A stretch of 64,000 bases of DNA from Caballeronia udeis (GTDB taxonomy: Bacteria; Pseudomonadota; Gammaproteobacteria; Burkholderiales; Burkholderiaceae), in contig NZ_FCOK02000003.1 of the NCBI RefSeq assembly GCF_001544555.2, forward strand, positions 62,001 to 126,000, given 5' to 3'. Within the stretch, counting starts at the first letter, position 1. Every line of letters begins with the position of its first letter. A program made the position numbers and the translations under genes. A model generated the notes under the pieces. The model worked only from the letters and a program-made list of their open reading frames with translations. It did no database searches and was not told where the DNA came from. Positions 27,739-36,555 of the stretch are shown here, piece by piece.

Positions 27739-27874
27739 GGCTTGAATATTCAGCGTGACGGGAAAAACATTGTAGGCGCCCACGTCGATACTAAACTGCT
27801 TGCTGGCAGGCGCTTTCGTAGAAGCTGAAGACTTCTTCCAATGTCCCTGGTAATCGCGAATCAAAAGATTCACC

Positions 27875-27895
27875 TATAATAGAACGGTCGTTCGC
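27875..27895 (+). promoter_or_regulatory. -10 box and TetR-like operator
   Basis: A consensus TATAAT (27875-27880) is followed directly by AGAACGGTCGTTC, whose GAACG/CGTTC half-sites are typical of TetR-family operators. The site would control the nitronate monooxygenase transcript and perhaps the divergent hydrolase. No TetR gene lies beside it in this window. Function inferred. Confidence 0.55.
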
Positions 27896-28035
27896 ATGCA
27901 TTCAGTGCGCGCGCTTGAGCAACGCCCAAGTCCGGCGGCAATCGGCGTGCGCAGTTACCGTGCAGGTATGTGACCCCACATCCGATGGACGCACGCGTAT
28001 CGCGGGCTTTCACATTCAATCAGGAGACTCGTGTC

Positions 28036-29001
28036 ATGGCACTCCCCGCCTCTCTGCAACACCTCGCGCTGCCTGTCATTGCTTCACCCATGTTCATCGT
28101 CAGCTATCCCGAGCTCGTGCTCGCGCAATGCAAGGCGGGAATTGTCGGCTCGTTTCCTGCGCTGAACGCGCGGCCGGCCGAGTTGCTCGATGAATGGCTC
28201 ACGCAGATTGGCGAGGGAATCGAGGCGCACAAGGCAGCGAATCCGGGCGCGCCGGTCGGTCCGGTTGCCGTGAACCAGATCGTGCATCACTCGAACGCGC
28301 GGCTTGAGGCTGATGTGCGCGTGTGCGTGGAGCATCGCGTGCCCATCTTCATCACAAGCCTGCGCGCGCCGGTCAAGGAAATGATCGACGCCGTGCACAG
28401 CTACGGCGGCATCGTGCTCCACGACGTGATCAATTTGCGGCACGCGGAGAAGGCGCTGGAAGCGGGCGTCGATGGCCTGATCCTCGTCGCGGCCGGCGCC
28501 GGCGGACACGCGGGCATGACGTCGCCGTTCGCGCTGGTGGGAGAAGTGCGGCGTATTTTCGATGGTCCGATCGCATTGTCCGGAGCCATTGCCAATGGCG
28601 GCTCCATTCTCGCCGCGCAAGCCATGGGCGCGGATTTCGCGTATATCGGCACACGTTTTATTGCCACGCGCGAAGCGCATGCACTGGAGGAGTACAAGAC
28701 TGCGATCGTGGGATCGAAGGCTGCCGACATCATCTATACGAACCTCTTCACCGGCGTGCACGGCAACTATATTCGTCAGAGCATTCTCAATGCCGGACTC
28801 GATCCGGACGCGCTGCCGGAATCGGACAAAGCGGCGATGAATTTCGGCGACTCGGCGGTCAAAGCCAAAGCGTGGAAGGAAATCTGGGGCGCGGGACAAG
28901 GCGTCGGCCTGATGGACGACGTGCCGACGGTGGCGGAACTCGTGTCGCGGCTCAAGCACGAATACGACGATGCAAAAGCGCGCCTGGGTATTGCGCGATA
29001 A
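28036..29001 (+). CDS. nitronate monooxygenase (2-nitropropane dioxygenase family)
   Basis: A 321-residue FMN-dependent TIM-barrel enzyme that oxidises nitronates such as propionate-3-nitronate. It shows PVIASPMFIVSYPELVLAQ at the N-terminus, VAAGAGGHAGMTSPFALVGE (flavin phosphate and catalytic His region), ALSGAIANGGSILAAQAMGA and the GTRFIATREAHALEEYK segment of class I NMOs. AGGAG ten bases before ATG 28036 decides the start; the frame is open from 27970. It is monocistronic, ending at a strong terminator, with a TetR-like operator upstream. Confidence 0.93.
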   Translation: MALPASLQHLALPVIASPMFIVSYPELVLAQCKAGIVGSFPALNARPAELLDEWLTQIGEGIEAHKAANPGAPVGPVAVNQIVHHSNARLEADVRVCVEHRVPIFITSLRAPVKEMIDAVHSYGGIVLHDVINLRHAEKALEAGVDGLILVAAGAGGHAGMTSPFALVGEVRRIFDGPIALSGAIANGGSILAAQAMGADFAYIGTRFIATREAHALEEYKTAIVGSKAADIIYTNLFTGVHGNYIRQSILNAGLDPDALPESDKAAMNFGDSAVKAKAWKEIWGAGQGVGLMDDVPTVAELVSRLKHEYDDAKARLGIAR

Positions 29002-29061
29002 CTCAAGCGGGTGAGCGGCTGGTTCGCGCCCCCCTTTGGATCGCTTCCGCGCTCAACGACA

Positions 29062-29096
29062 AAAACGCCGCCCTTGGCTTCAGGGCGGCGTTTTGC
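29062..29096. terminator. bidirectional terminator between NMO and porin
   Basis: Perfect 13-base arms (29062-29074 and 29082-29094) include AAAA on one side and TTTT on the other, so the hairpin can end both convergent transcripts. Confidence 0.9.
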
Positions 29097-29134
29097 ATTG
29101 CCGGACGCCAGCGCATGACGCTCGCTGTCCTCGC

Positions 29135-30217
29135 TCAGAACTTGGTGCGAATGCCGACGCCGTATGTGTCCCCGCTCGACATGCTCGTGTACTTGTCGTT
29201 CAGGTACGCGGCATAAACGTCGGTGCGCTTCGATATCGGATAGTCGTAGCCGAGCGCCCAGCTCTTGTGGGTCTGGTCGAGGCCGCCGTTGCTGCGCGAA
29301 TACGCATACGACGCCATCACCGAACCCACGCCGACGGGTATGGTCACGCCGCCCTGGCCCGTGTTCACATGGAACGAACCCGGATCGATGTCGTTGTGCG
29401 TGTACATGTACTGAGCGAAGAACTTGACGAACTTCATGTCGTAGGACGCGCCCAGCTGGCCTACGCTCTGGCTTTTGTAGCCGGCTACAAACGACGTCAG
29501 GTCACCCGGCGTTGCGCTGAAATTCACATACTGATACACGCCGGTTGCTGCAAACGGGCCGTGGAAATAGAGGAATTGCGCACTGTATTTCTTCGCGCCG
29601 TTTTGCCCGGCCTGGTTACCGAAGCTGTACATCGCGCTACCCGACAAACCGCTGAAATCAGGCGTGGTGTATTGAACGGAATTGTCCCAACCTGAATCGC
29701 CGACCACACCCTGGTCCGTCGTGTATGTCGGGAACGTGCTCTGGCCGAGGAACACGTGATACACCATCGGCGAGAACGTGTACGAATCGATGAACGGGTT
29801 AAACAGAATGGTCGATACAAACAGCTGGGTGGTCAACCGGCCAGCGGTGACCGTACCGTATGGAGACTCAATACCGACATACGAGTTGCGCGCGAAAAAC
29901 GTATCGCCCTGGAAGCGGCCGTAGTTACCGTTCTGGGCCCGAAAGAAGCTTTCCAACGTGAAGATCGCCTTATAGCCGCCACCGAGATCTTCACTGCCTT
30001 TCATGCCCCAGTACGACGTCGACATACCGCCGCCACCCACATTCCAAGCGGTGCTGCTGCCCGGGAATTTCGTGGCTCCCACCCATTCGTCAACCTGTCC
30101 GTATAACTGGACGCTCGATTGCGCGTAGACGGAACTGGCAGCAAGCAAGCCGAACATGCCGGCAGTAACGGTAGCCTTGGCCGCGGCCTTAAGCGCGCGG
30201 TTCACGGGTGGCTTCAT
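29135..30217 (-). CDS. outer-membrane general porin (Gram-negative porin family)
   Basis: A 360-residue trimeric beta-barrel porin of the Burkholderia OpcP/Omp38 type. It has a signal peptide ending ASSVYAQ, begins SSVQLYGQVDEWVGA, contains YWGMKGSEDLGGGYKAIFTLES and FARNSYVGIESPYGTVTAGR (the family's first strands and constriction region), and ends ...GIRTKF with the C-terminal Phe needed for barrel assembly. AGGAG five bases before ATG 30217 decides the start over a GTG two codons earlier. A 10-base palindrome TTAACGTTAA (30234-30243) sits just upstream of the ribosome site. Confidence 0.95.
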   Translation of the reverse strand: MKPPVNRALKAAAKATVTAGMFGLLAASSVYAQSSVQLYGQVDEWVGATKFPGSSTAWNVGGGGMSTSYWGMKGSEDLGGGYKAIFTLESFFRAQNGNYGRFQGDTFFARNSYVGIESPYGTVTAGRLTTQLFVSTILFNPFIDSYTFSPMVYHVFLGQSTFPTYTTDQGVVGDSGWDNSVQYTTPDFSGLSGSAMYSFGNQAGQNGAKKYSAQFLYFHGPFAATGVYQYVNFSATPGDLTSFVAGYKSQSVGQLGASYDMKFVKFFAQYMYTHNDIDPGSFHVNTGQGGVTIPVGVGSVMASYAYSRSNGGLDQTHKSWALGYDYPISKRTDVYAAYLNDKYTSMSSGDTYGVGIRTKF

Positions 30218-30955
30218 GGACACTCCTGTCGTATTAACGTTAAACGGGATTCAGCGAGGGACCTTGCCTCGCTTAATGGGACTGTTCTTATAAATGTCCG
30301 CTATGCATGCAGATGGCTTAGGGCGGGACCATCTTTACGGATCATTTTTCCGGACAAAAATAACTTTCCTTATGCTGTCTATAGCGATTTGAATACATTG
30401 CGCGCGGCAAACTTTTACCGGCCGATGTAACGCGATATGAAAAACGCGTTTGAAGGGATGCCCCGCCTGTAGGTCGATAGCCGGCGATGCTATATGCCAC
30501 GGTGCAGCCGGGCAATCTGGATTCCGGCAACAATAAAAATGGGATGAGAAACGCCAGCGGGACGCATTGTTAATGCGCTAATTTTGAGAGGAATGGGAGT
30601 GGGGGGTCGGGCAATGAAACTGTGGTGGGATTACGTCATTGCGACGCTTGCCATAGACGGAGGAATTGTTTTTTGTTTTGTACTCGCAAGCAAGTTGCTG
30701 CGAGTCAGCCCTTGTTTCGAGATTGCGCTTTGGGATTGGGTTTGAAACTGGCGACCGGGCATTGCGCGACGGATACGCCGGAAGCGCGGCATTATTGGCC
30801 AACAACTAAGCCAGATGCGACGAGCGCGACTCCCTGACGATCGGCAGGCGGCGCGTTTCGGTATCTATATAAATGCGATCTCTTGATGCACGCGTGTGAC
30901 CACGCGATCGGGCGCGAAGACGCGACGGATCCTATGCGTCCGGCCGCTTGCGTTT
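30218..30955. other. intergenic region upstream of porin
   Basis: No supported gene. The 30240-30560 half is AT-rich and probably holds the porin promoter on the minus strand. Short open frames at 30578-30837 on both strands have no ribosome site and no recognisable protein character. Confidence 0.4.
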
Positions 30956-31351
30956 TTAGTTGCGGTAAGGGGAGTTCGCTGGCGAGCGAGGATCGTCGGC
31001 CTGACGACCCGACGGACGCGTGCTGCTTCGCTCTTCGTTATAGCGGGCGATGTCGGCGCGGATCGATCCGCCGGTGCGCAACTGCGCGGCCTGCTCGGCA
31101 CGCGGTCCGGCGTGCACCTCCGCGCTGACGGGCGTCAGGCCAGAGCCTGCAGCCACTCGTTGATACCGGAACGGCTGAGCACCACGATCAACGTCGACCA
31201 CGCGCATTGCGTGCCGGTTTGCCGCCGGCCACTGGCCGCGGTTATTCTCGCCGGCCAACGCCAGCGACGCACACATCGCCGACGCCGCAACCAGACCGGC
31301 AGCGGCGGCGAAGATCAGGCGAGCGGTAGGTCGAAATCGGGTGAGCAACAT
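30956..31351 (-). CDS. small exported protein of unknown function
   Basis: A 131-residue protein with a clear signal peptide (basic RFRPTARL, then IFAAAAGLVAASAMCASLALA, cleavage before GENNRG). The mature part is polar and Arg/Ala-rich with no Cys and a conserved-looking segment GGSIRADIARYNEERS near the C-terminus. Similar short secreted proteins occur in Burkholderia, but I know no function. It is monocistronic, with non-coding DNA on both sides. Confidence 0.7.
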   Translation of the reverse strand: MLLTRFRPTARLIFAAAAGLVAASAMCASLALAGENNRGQWPAANRHAMRVVDVDRGAQPFRYQRVAAGSGLTPVSAEVHAGPRAEQAAQLRTGGSIRADIARYNEERSSTRPSGRQADDPRSPANSPYRN

Positions 31352-31858
31352 GTCGATACTGCGAAATGTCCGACTCTGTTCGAGCGCGTTGGAAGGAAGC
31401 TGATACCTGTCAACATCGCCGACCGGTCAATTGTCGGAGCATCAGGTCTGCGTCACCGTTTCACAACGCAACCCTGCCGACCGGTCTGTCATTCAATTTA
31501 TTGCGCCGCGCGACTGGAGTCGAGGCAAAAAGTGTTAGGTCTTCCCGAGGGTTGTAACACCATGTTACTTCACACTTTTTGGACCCTTTTCGAGATGTCG
31601 TGCAGGGCTTCCGTCTGATCAAATCAGCTTGATTCCGGTTGCTGACCCGTGGTCCGCAGGCGCTCCTCCCAAGCGCCTGAAATCCCCTACTCATGCGTTT
31701 TACACATCAATAAATCACTTAAATGAATTTGCATCTTGAATCCCTCTGCGCTCAAAATAGCGGTCGCGACGGCTTTCGCGCGTTTTCGTTCGCCTTTGTG
31801 AAGGCCCAGAATGGGATCGCCGGAAGTCATCATGCATTTTCATGAACCTGTGAAGCCG
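31352..31858. promoter_or_regulatory. intergenic region with nested inverted repeats
   Basis: No gene seen. A 9-base inverted repeat (AAAAAGTGT at 31527-31535, ACACTTTTT at 31572-31580) encloses a smaller one (GTAACA 31554-31559, TGTTAC 31563-31568). The nested dyads could be an operator or a transcript hairpin upstream of the transporter gene. The transporter frame is open from 31811. Confidence 0.4.
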
Positions 31859-32875
31859 ATGACCCGCCCCAAGTTTCTCCCCGATAACTTCACCCTCGCA
31901 CTCGTAGGCACGGTGATCCTTGCCAGCCTGCTGCCCTGCCGTGGCGCAGCGGCGGTCGGCTTCAACTGGCTGACCAACATTGCCGTCGGGCTGCTGTTTT
32001 TCCTGCACGGCGCAAAGCTCTCCCGCGAAGCGATCGTGTCAGGCATGACACACTGGCGTCTGCACATCGTCGTATTGCTGAGCACCTTCGCGGTGTTTCC
32101 GCTGCTCGGCCTGGCGTTGAAACCCATCCTCACGCCGCTCGTCACACCTGCGCTGTACATGGGCATCCTGTTCCTGTGCACGCTGCCCTCCACCGTGCAG
32201 TCGTCTATTGCGTTCACCTCCATTGCCAAGGGCAATGTGCCGGCTGCGGTTTGCGCCGCCTCGGCGTCGAGCCTGCTTGGCATCTTCATCACGCCTGCGC
32301 TGGTCGGCCTGGTTGTAACGGACGGCAGCGGGCATGCTGGCTCCGCGTGGCACACGGTCGGCAACATCGTGCTGCAATTGCTCGTGCCGTTCATTGCCGG
32401 GCAACTGCTGCGGCCGGTGATCAGCAAATGGCTCGACAAGAACCGCAGCGTCCTGCGTTTCGTCGATCAAGGCTCGATCCTGCTGGTCGTCTACGTCGCG
32501 TTCAGCGAAGCGGTGAACGAAGGCATCTGGCACACCATTTCCCTGCAAACGCTTGGCGGCCTTGTCGTAGTGAACGTGGTGCTTCTTGCACTCGCGCTGG
32601 GGGTAACGGCGTTTGCCAGTAAGCGGCTGGGCTTCAACCGGGCGGATCAGATCACGATCATTTTTTGTGGATCGAAGAAAAGCCTCGCCTCGGGAATTCC
32701 CATGGCGAAGGTGATTTTTGCCTCGCATGCAGTGGGGGCGGTCGTGTTGCCGTTGATGCTCTTTCACCAGATCCAGTTGATGACATGCGCGGTGCTCGCG
32801 CAGCGCTGGGGCGCCCGCAACACTTCCGGCGAGCAAGCGCCACAGCCAGAAGGCGCCCGCCCGCAGGTCCGCTAG
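31859..32875 (+). CDS. bile acid:sodium symporter-family transporter (SBF-like)
   Basis: About 338 residues with roughly ten membrane helices and few loops. It belongs to the SBF_like branch (PF13593) of the BART superfamily: FLPDNFTLALVGTVILASLLP at the start, GLLFFLHGAKLSREAI, TLPSTVQSSIAFTSIAKGN, and the crossover-helix region FCGSKKSLASGIPMAKVIF. These proteins move organic anions with Na+ or H+; the solute is unknown. ATG 31859 (MTRPKF) fits the family start; in-frame ATGs at 31811 and 31832 remain possible. The stop codon lies in a 12-base tandem repeat. Confidence 0.9.
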   Translation: MTRPKFLPDNFTLALVGTVILASLLPCRGAAAVGFNWLTNIAVGLLFFLHGAKLSREAIVSGMTHWRLHIVVLLSTFAVFPLLGLALKPILTPLVTPALYMGILFLCTLPSTVQSSIAFTSIAKGNVPAAVCAASASSLLGIFITPALVGLVVTDGSGHAGSAWHTVGNIVLQLLVPFIAGQLLRPVISKWLDKNRSVLRFVDQGSILLVVYVAFSEAVNEGIWHTISLQTLGGLVVVNVVLLALALGVTAFASKRLGFNRADQITIIFCGSKKSLASGIPMAKVIFASHAVGAVVLPLMLFHQIQLMTCAVLAQRWGARNTSGEQAPQPEGARPQVR

Positions 32876-32902
32876 TAAGTCCGCTGGTAAGTCCGTTAAT
32901 AA
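32867..32902 (+). repeat. three tandem 12-bp repeats over a stop codon
   Basis: GTCCGCTAGTAA, GTCCGCTGGTAA and GTCCGTTAATAA follow each other without gap. The first copy contains the TAG stop of the transporter gene. Two differences mark the copies as old. It may be a replication-slippage product. Confidence 0.75.
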
Positions 32903-32978
32903 GCGCCGCCGTACGGCCACGGGTAGTTGTGTGAAAACACCTTGCATGACTGATTCTCCTGACCATACCCCAAGCATG

Positions 32979-33001
32979 AAGCCGCCCCGTGCGGCTTTTT
33001 T
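32979..33001 (+). terminator. terminator after the SBF-like transporter
   Basis: AAGCCGC (32979-32985) pairs with GCGGCTT (32991-32997) over a five-base loop and is followed by TTTT. It lies about 100 bases after the transporter. The remaining gap to 33231 shows no gene. Confidence 0.85.
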
Positions 33002-33231
33002 GCTATTTGGAGCTTGTTCAGGCGCTCTGTCGATTCAGCCAAAAGGCCTATGACTTGACCTGCTGAGCCGGCAAATGCGTTTCGTTTCTTCATAGCCTCT
33101 ATGCCGTTCGGCGGACTGGTGATCGGGCACGTGCCTTGCCACACTTGCGTTCATGAGCTGCCGGATTTCAGTTACACCAAACGGGATGAAGCCGCACTCG
33201 CTGAACGACTAATCAATTGGGATGGCGGCAC

Positions 33232-34008
33232 ATGGAACCTGTAGTCACTCACTGGGCAGACAACCGGGCTACCAAGGGAAACGGGACGTCGGAAGCCGTG
33301 TGGCAGAGCTCCGGATTGCTCTCGAGCTTGCCCGAAGTCGATCCGGCGATCCTCGTTGCGCCCGGCGCCCGCGCCGTGATAGTCGCGCCGCATCCGGATG
33401 ACGAAATTCTCGGCACGGGCGGCCTGCTGGCGCAATTGTCCGATCTCGGTCGCAAGGTGCTGATCATCGCGGTGACCGACGGCACCGCGAGCCATCCTGA
33501 TTCGCCGGAATGGCCGGCGGCGCGACTCGCCGCCACCCGTCCGCAAGAAACACGGGACGCGCTACAGCGCCTGCGCATGAAGCACGTTGCGCTGGTTCGG
33601 CTGCACCTTCCAGATGGCGGCGGGGAGACGTTCGAGTCGCAACTGACGGAAGCGTTGAAAACGCACCTTGAACCTGGCGACATCGTGTTCGGAACCTGGC
33701 GTTTCGACGGCCATCCCGACCACGAATCGGTCGGCCGGGCTGTGACCGCCGTTGCGGGTGCACTTGACCTGCCCTGTGTGGAAGTCCCCGTGTGGACCTG
33801 GCACTGGGCGACACCCGAGGATTCACGCGTACCCTGGAGTCGCGCCCGCCGCATTGTGCTGGATGCGGCCACGCTTGCCCGCAAGATTCACGCGATCCAG
33901 GCATTTCGCAGCCAGATCGAAGCCGACCGCTCGACAGGTCGAGCACCCATCCTGCCCGACCATGTGCTCGAACGTCTCACCCGGCCCTACGAGGTCGTGC
34001 TGATATGA
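33232..34008 (+). CDS. PIG-L/LmbE-family deacetylase
   Basis: A 258-residue zinc-dependent N-deacetylase of the PIG-L fold. The metal motif APHPDDEILGTGG starts at residue 52 (His54, Asp56, Asp57), followed by TDGTASHPDSPEW, RPQETRDALQRL and the GHPDHESVGRA second metal block. Relatives act on N-acetylglucosaminyl conjugates (bacillithiol, mycothiol, antibiotics). The ATG at 33232 is preferred over one five codons upstream. In many Burkholderia this gene sits with an acyl-CoA dehydrogenase, a methyltransferase and a glycosyltransferase; here it stands alone. Confidence 0.9.
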   Translation: MEPVVTHWADNRATKGNGTSEAVWQSSGLLSSLPEVDPAILVAPGARAVIVAPHPDDEILGTGGLLAQLSDLGRKVLIIAVTDGTASHPDSPEWPAARLAATRPQETRDALQRLRMKHVALVRLHLPDGGGETFESQLTEALKTHLEPGDIVFGTWRFDGHPDHESVGRAVTAVAGALDLPCVEVPVWTWHWATPEDSRVPWSRARRIVLDAATLARKIHAIQAFRSQIEADRSTGRAPILPDHVLERLTRPYEVVLI

Positions 34009-34017
34009 CTTCAGGCA

Positions 34018-34181
34018 TGTTTAGTTGAATTATTGCGGTGCGTTGACTAAACAATAAAGACAACTGAAAGCCTTATCGATAAACCGCTTACGGGTTTTCT
34101 CTAGGAATTCTCGGGGGAGTTTTTTGCGTGTTTTACTATACACTCGCTAAGTCATGCGAATCTGAGCTCGTTAGTAAACAC
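34018..34181 (+). promoter_or_regulatory. dyad-rich promoter region of the LacI operon
   Basis: TGTTTAGT (34018-34025) and ACTAAACA (34046-34053) are perfect inverted copies, and a second near-dyad pairs GTGTTTTACTA (34128-34138) with TAGTAAACAC (34072+100, i.e. 34172-34181). The repeated GTTTA-C/G-T core in both suggests operators for the regulator encoded at 34250. Binding is inferred. Confidence 0.45.
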
Positions 34182-34249
34182 ACCCCATGCGAAAAACGCT
34201 TCGGTGCCTATAAACAGTCAAACCAGGCAATGCGGAGACGAGAAACCCG

Positions 34250-35275
34250 ATGGCCACAACCATTCGCGATGTCGCGCGCGCAGCCAGTGTGTCGATCGGC
34301 ACAGTATCGCGAGCGCTGAAGAACCAGCCGGGCCTGTCGGAAACTACGCGCGAACGCGTGGTGGAAGCAGCGCGGCAACTTGGCTATGACGCTGCCCAGC
34401 TTCGCACCCGAATCCGGCGCGTCACGTTCCTGCTGCATCGCCAGCACAATAATTTCGCGGTCAGCCCATTCTTTTCGCACGTGCTGCATGGCTTCGAAGA
34501 AGCGTGTCGCGAGCGGCGGCTGGTGCCGTCGGTACTGACCGCCGGCCCAACGCACGATCTCGCCCAGCAGATGCGCCTTCACGCACCGGACGCCGTAGCG
34601 GTCGCGGGATTTATAGAGCCGGAGCTGCTTGCTCATCTGCGCTCCATGAACCGGCCAGTCGTGTTGATCGATTTGCGCGCACCGGGTTTCCGCTCCGTCA
34701 ACGTCGACAACGCCCGCGGCGCCGCGCTCGCCATGCAACATCTGTTCGCACTCGGGCGCAAGCGGATTGCGTTCATTGGCGGATCCTTGGCGCACTACAG
34801 CATCTCGCAGCGCGCAATGGGTTACCGGCTGGCGTACTTCGAAGCGGGCTTGCTCTTCAATCCGACGCTCGAGGTCACTACGCAGCCGGCTATTGACGCC
34901 GACTTGGCCGCCGCCGACGCCATGGAACGCCTGATCGCTCAAGCGCGTACGCAATCTGCACCGCTGCCCGACGCCGTTTTCGCCTATAACGATGCAGCGG
35001 CCCTCGCTGCCATGCGCGTCTGTCTTGCGCACGGTTTGCGGGTTCCGGAAGACATCGCGTTTGTCGGTTTCGACGACATTCCCGCCGCCGCCCAAAGCAC
35101 GCCGCCGCTCACCACGGTCACGGTCGACAAGGAGGCGCTGGGGCGGCGCGGGGTGGAATTGCTGCTGGAAACCGCACAGAGCCACGATGACGCGAACACC
35201 ACCGACACGCTCGTGCCCGTGCACCTGATCCCTCGCGCGAGCTCGGCCATAACACGGACACAGACATCGGTATGA
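34250..35275 (+). CDS. LacI-family transcriptional regulator
   Basis: A 341-residue repressor. Residues 4-23 are the LacI helix-turn-helix (TIRDVARAASVSIGTVSRAL), then the hinge KNQPGLSETTRERV, then a periplasmic-binding-protein-like effector domain ending FVGFDDIPAAAQSTPPLTTV. It is the first gene of an overlapping module: its stop shares ATGA with the isomerase gene. That order implies it controls its own transcript and the two sugar genes, probably in response to their sugar or its phosphate. Confidence 0.95.
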   Translation: MATTIRDVARAASVSIGTVSRALKNQPGLSETTRERVVEAARQLGYDAAQLRTRIRRVTFLLHRQHNNFAVSPFFSHVLHGFEEACRERRLVPSVLTAGPTHDLAQQMRLHAPDAVAVAGFIEPELLAHLRSMNRPVVLIDLRAPGFRSVNVDNARGAALAMQHLFALGRKRIAFIGGSLAHYSISQRAMGYRLAYFEAGLLFNPTLEVTTQPAIDADLAAADAMERLIAQARTQSAPLPDAVFAYNDAAALAAMRVCLAHGLRVPEDIAFVGFDDIPAAAQSTPPLTTVTVDKEALGRRGVELLLETAQSHDDANTTDTLVPVHLIPRASSAITRTQTSV

Positions 35276-36552
35276 ACTCAACCGCTCTGAACGTGGCGAG
35301 TCCGGCAGAACCGGACTTTCGCAGCCGCGATTTCCTCCTCGATCACGTTCGTCACACACTTGCGTTCTACGCACGAACCGCCCGCGACGACTCGGGCGGT
35401 TTTTTTCACTTTTTCAAGGACGACGGCACGGTCTACGACCGCACCACGCGTCACCTTGTCAGCACCACGCGCTTCGTCTTCAATCACGCGATGGCCTTCC
35501 GTCACTTCGGCGGACAGCAGCACCAGGACAACGCCCGGCACGCGTTTGCGTTCCTGCGCAACGCGCATTGGGATGCGGTAAATGAAGGCTACGACTGGGA
35601 AATCGAATGGCGTGACGGCGCGAAACGCACGCTCGACGGCACGCGGCATTGCTATGGCCACGCGTTCGTTTTGCTGGCATGCGCGCACGCGGCAATGGCG
35701 GGTATTGACGAAGCCAAACCGTTGATCGATGAAACCTTCCAGTTGATGGACAAGCATTTCTGGGACGCGGGCGCCGGTCTGTACGCCGATGAAGCCACGC
35801 CCGACTGGCAGTTGTCGCCGTATCGCGGGCAGAACGCCAACATGCACGCAACCGAAGCGCTGCTGGCTGCATACGAGGCGACCGGCCATGTGCTGTATCT
35901 GGATCGCGCGGAAAAAATCGCCGGCAACATCACGTTGCGCCAGGCGCGGTTGAGCCACGGCCTCGTCTGGGAGCACTTCCACGCCGACTGGTCGGTCGAC
36001 TGGCACTACAACGAATCCGACAGTTCCAATATCTTCCGCCCATGGGGTTTCCAGCCCGGGCATCAGACCGAGTGGGCGAAGCTGCTGCTGATCCTGGAGC
36101 GGCATCGGGCGTTGCCGTGGCTCGCGCCGCGCGCGATCGAACTATTCGACGCCGGCTTCAACCGGGCATGGGACGAGCAGCACGGCGGCCTGTATTACGG
36201 CTTCGGCCCCGACAACTCGATCTGCGATCACGACAAATACTTCTGGGTGCAGGCCGAGACCTTCGCCACCGCTGCGCTGCTCGGCAAGCGCACCGGCCTG
36301 GAGCGATTCTGGGATTGCTACGACGAGCTCTGGCGGTATAGCTGGGCGCATTTCGTCGATCACGAATACGGTGCGTGGTTCCGCATCCTGACCTGCGACA
36401 ACCGCAAGTACGGCGACGAAAAGAGCCCCGCCGGCAAGACCGATTACCACACCATGGGCGCGTGCTACGAAGTGCTGAACGCGATAAACCCGGCCGACAT
36501 GGCCTGGCAAAACCGCGACGCAACGAAAGAGACAGCGAAAGAGACAAGCTAA
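35272..36552 (+). CDS. AGE-family sugar epimerase/isomerase (mannose isomerase-like)
   Basis: A 426-residue (alpha/alpha)6-barrel protein of the N-acylglucosamine 2-epimerase family. Conserved blocks include STTRFVFNHAMAFRHFG, GTRHCYGHAFVLLACAHA, NANMHATEALLAAYEATG, WGFQPGHQTEWAKLLL and the C-terminal GKTDYHTMGACYEVL, which carry the catalytic His residues. The resemblance is to YihS/mannose isomerase types that interconvert mannose or lyxose with the ketose; a short acylglucosamine substrate is less likely. It is coupled to the LacI gene and followed after three bases by a sugar kinase, which fits mannose to fructose to fructose-6-phosphate. That route is inferred. Confidence 0.92.
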   Translation: MNSTALNVASPAEPDFRSRDFLLDHVRHTLAFYARTARDDSGGFFHFFKDDGTVYDRTTRHLVSTTRFVFNHAMAFRHFGGQQHQDNARHAFAFLRNAHWDAVNEGYDWEIEWRDGAKRTLDGTRHCYGHAFVLLACAHAAMAGIDEAKPLIDETFQLMDKHFWDAGAGLYADEATPDWQLSPYRGQNANMHATEALLAAYEATGHVLYLDRAEKIAGNITLRQARLSHGLVWEHFHADWSVDWHYNESDSSNIFRPWGFQPGHQTEWAKLLLILERHRALPWLAPRAIELFDAGFNRAWDEQHGGLYYGFGPDNSICDHDKYFWVQAETFATAALLGKRTGLERFWDCYDELWRYSWAHFVDHEYGAWFRILTCDNRKYGDEKSPAGKTDYHTMGACYEVLNAINPADMAWQNRDATKETAKETS

Positions 36553-36555
36553 ACG

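Noticed and set aside
30578..30837. Short frames on both strands upstream of the porin
   Set aside because: No ribosome site, no signal peptide or domain; likely chance.
32896..33144. Minus-strand 82-codon frame after the SBF-like transporter
   Set aside because: It runs through the terminator hairpin and the tandem repeats and has no ribosome site.
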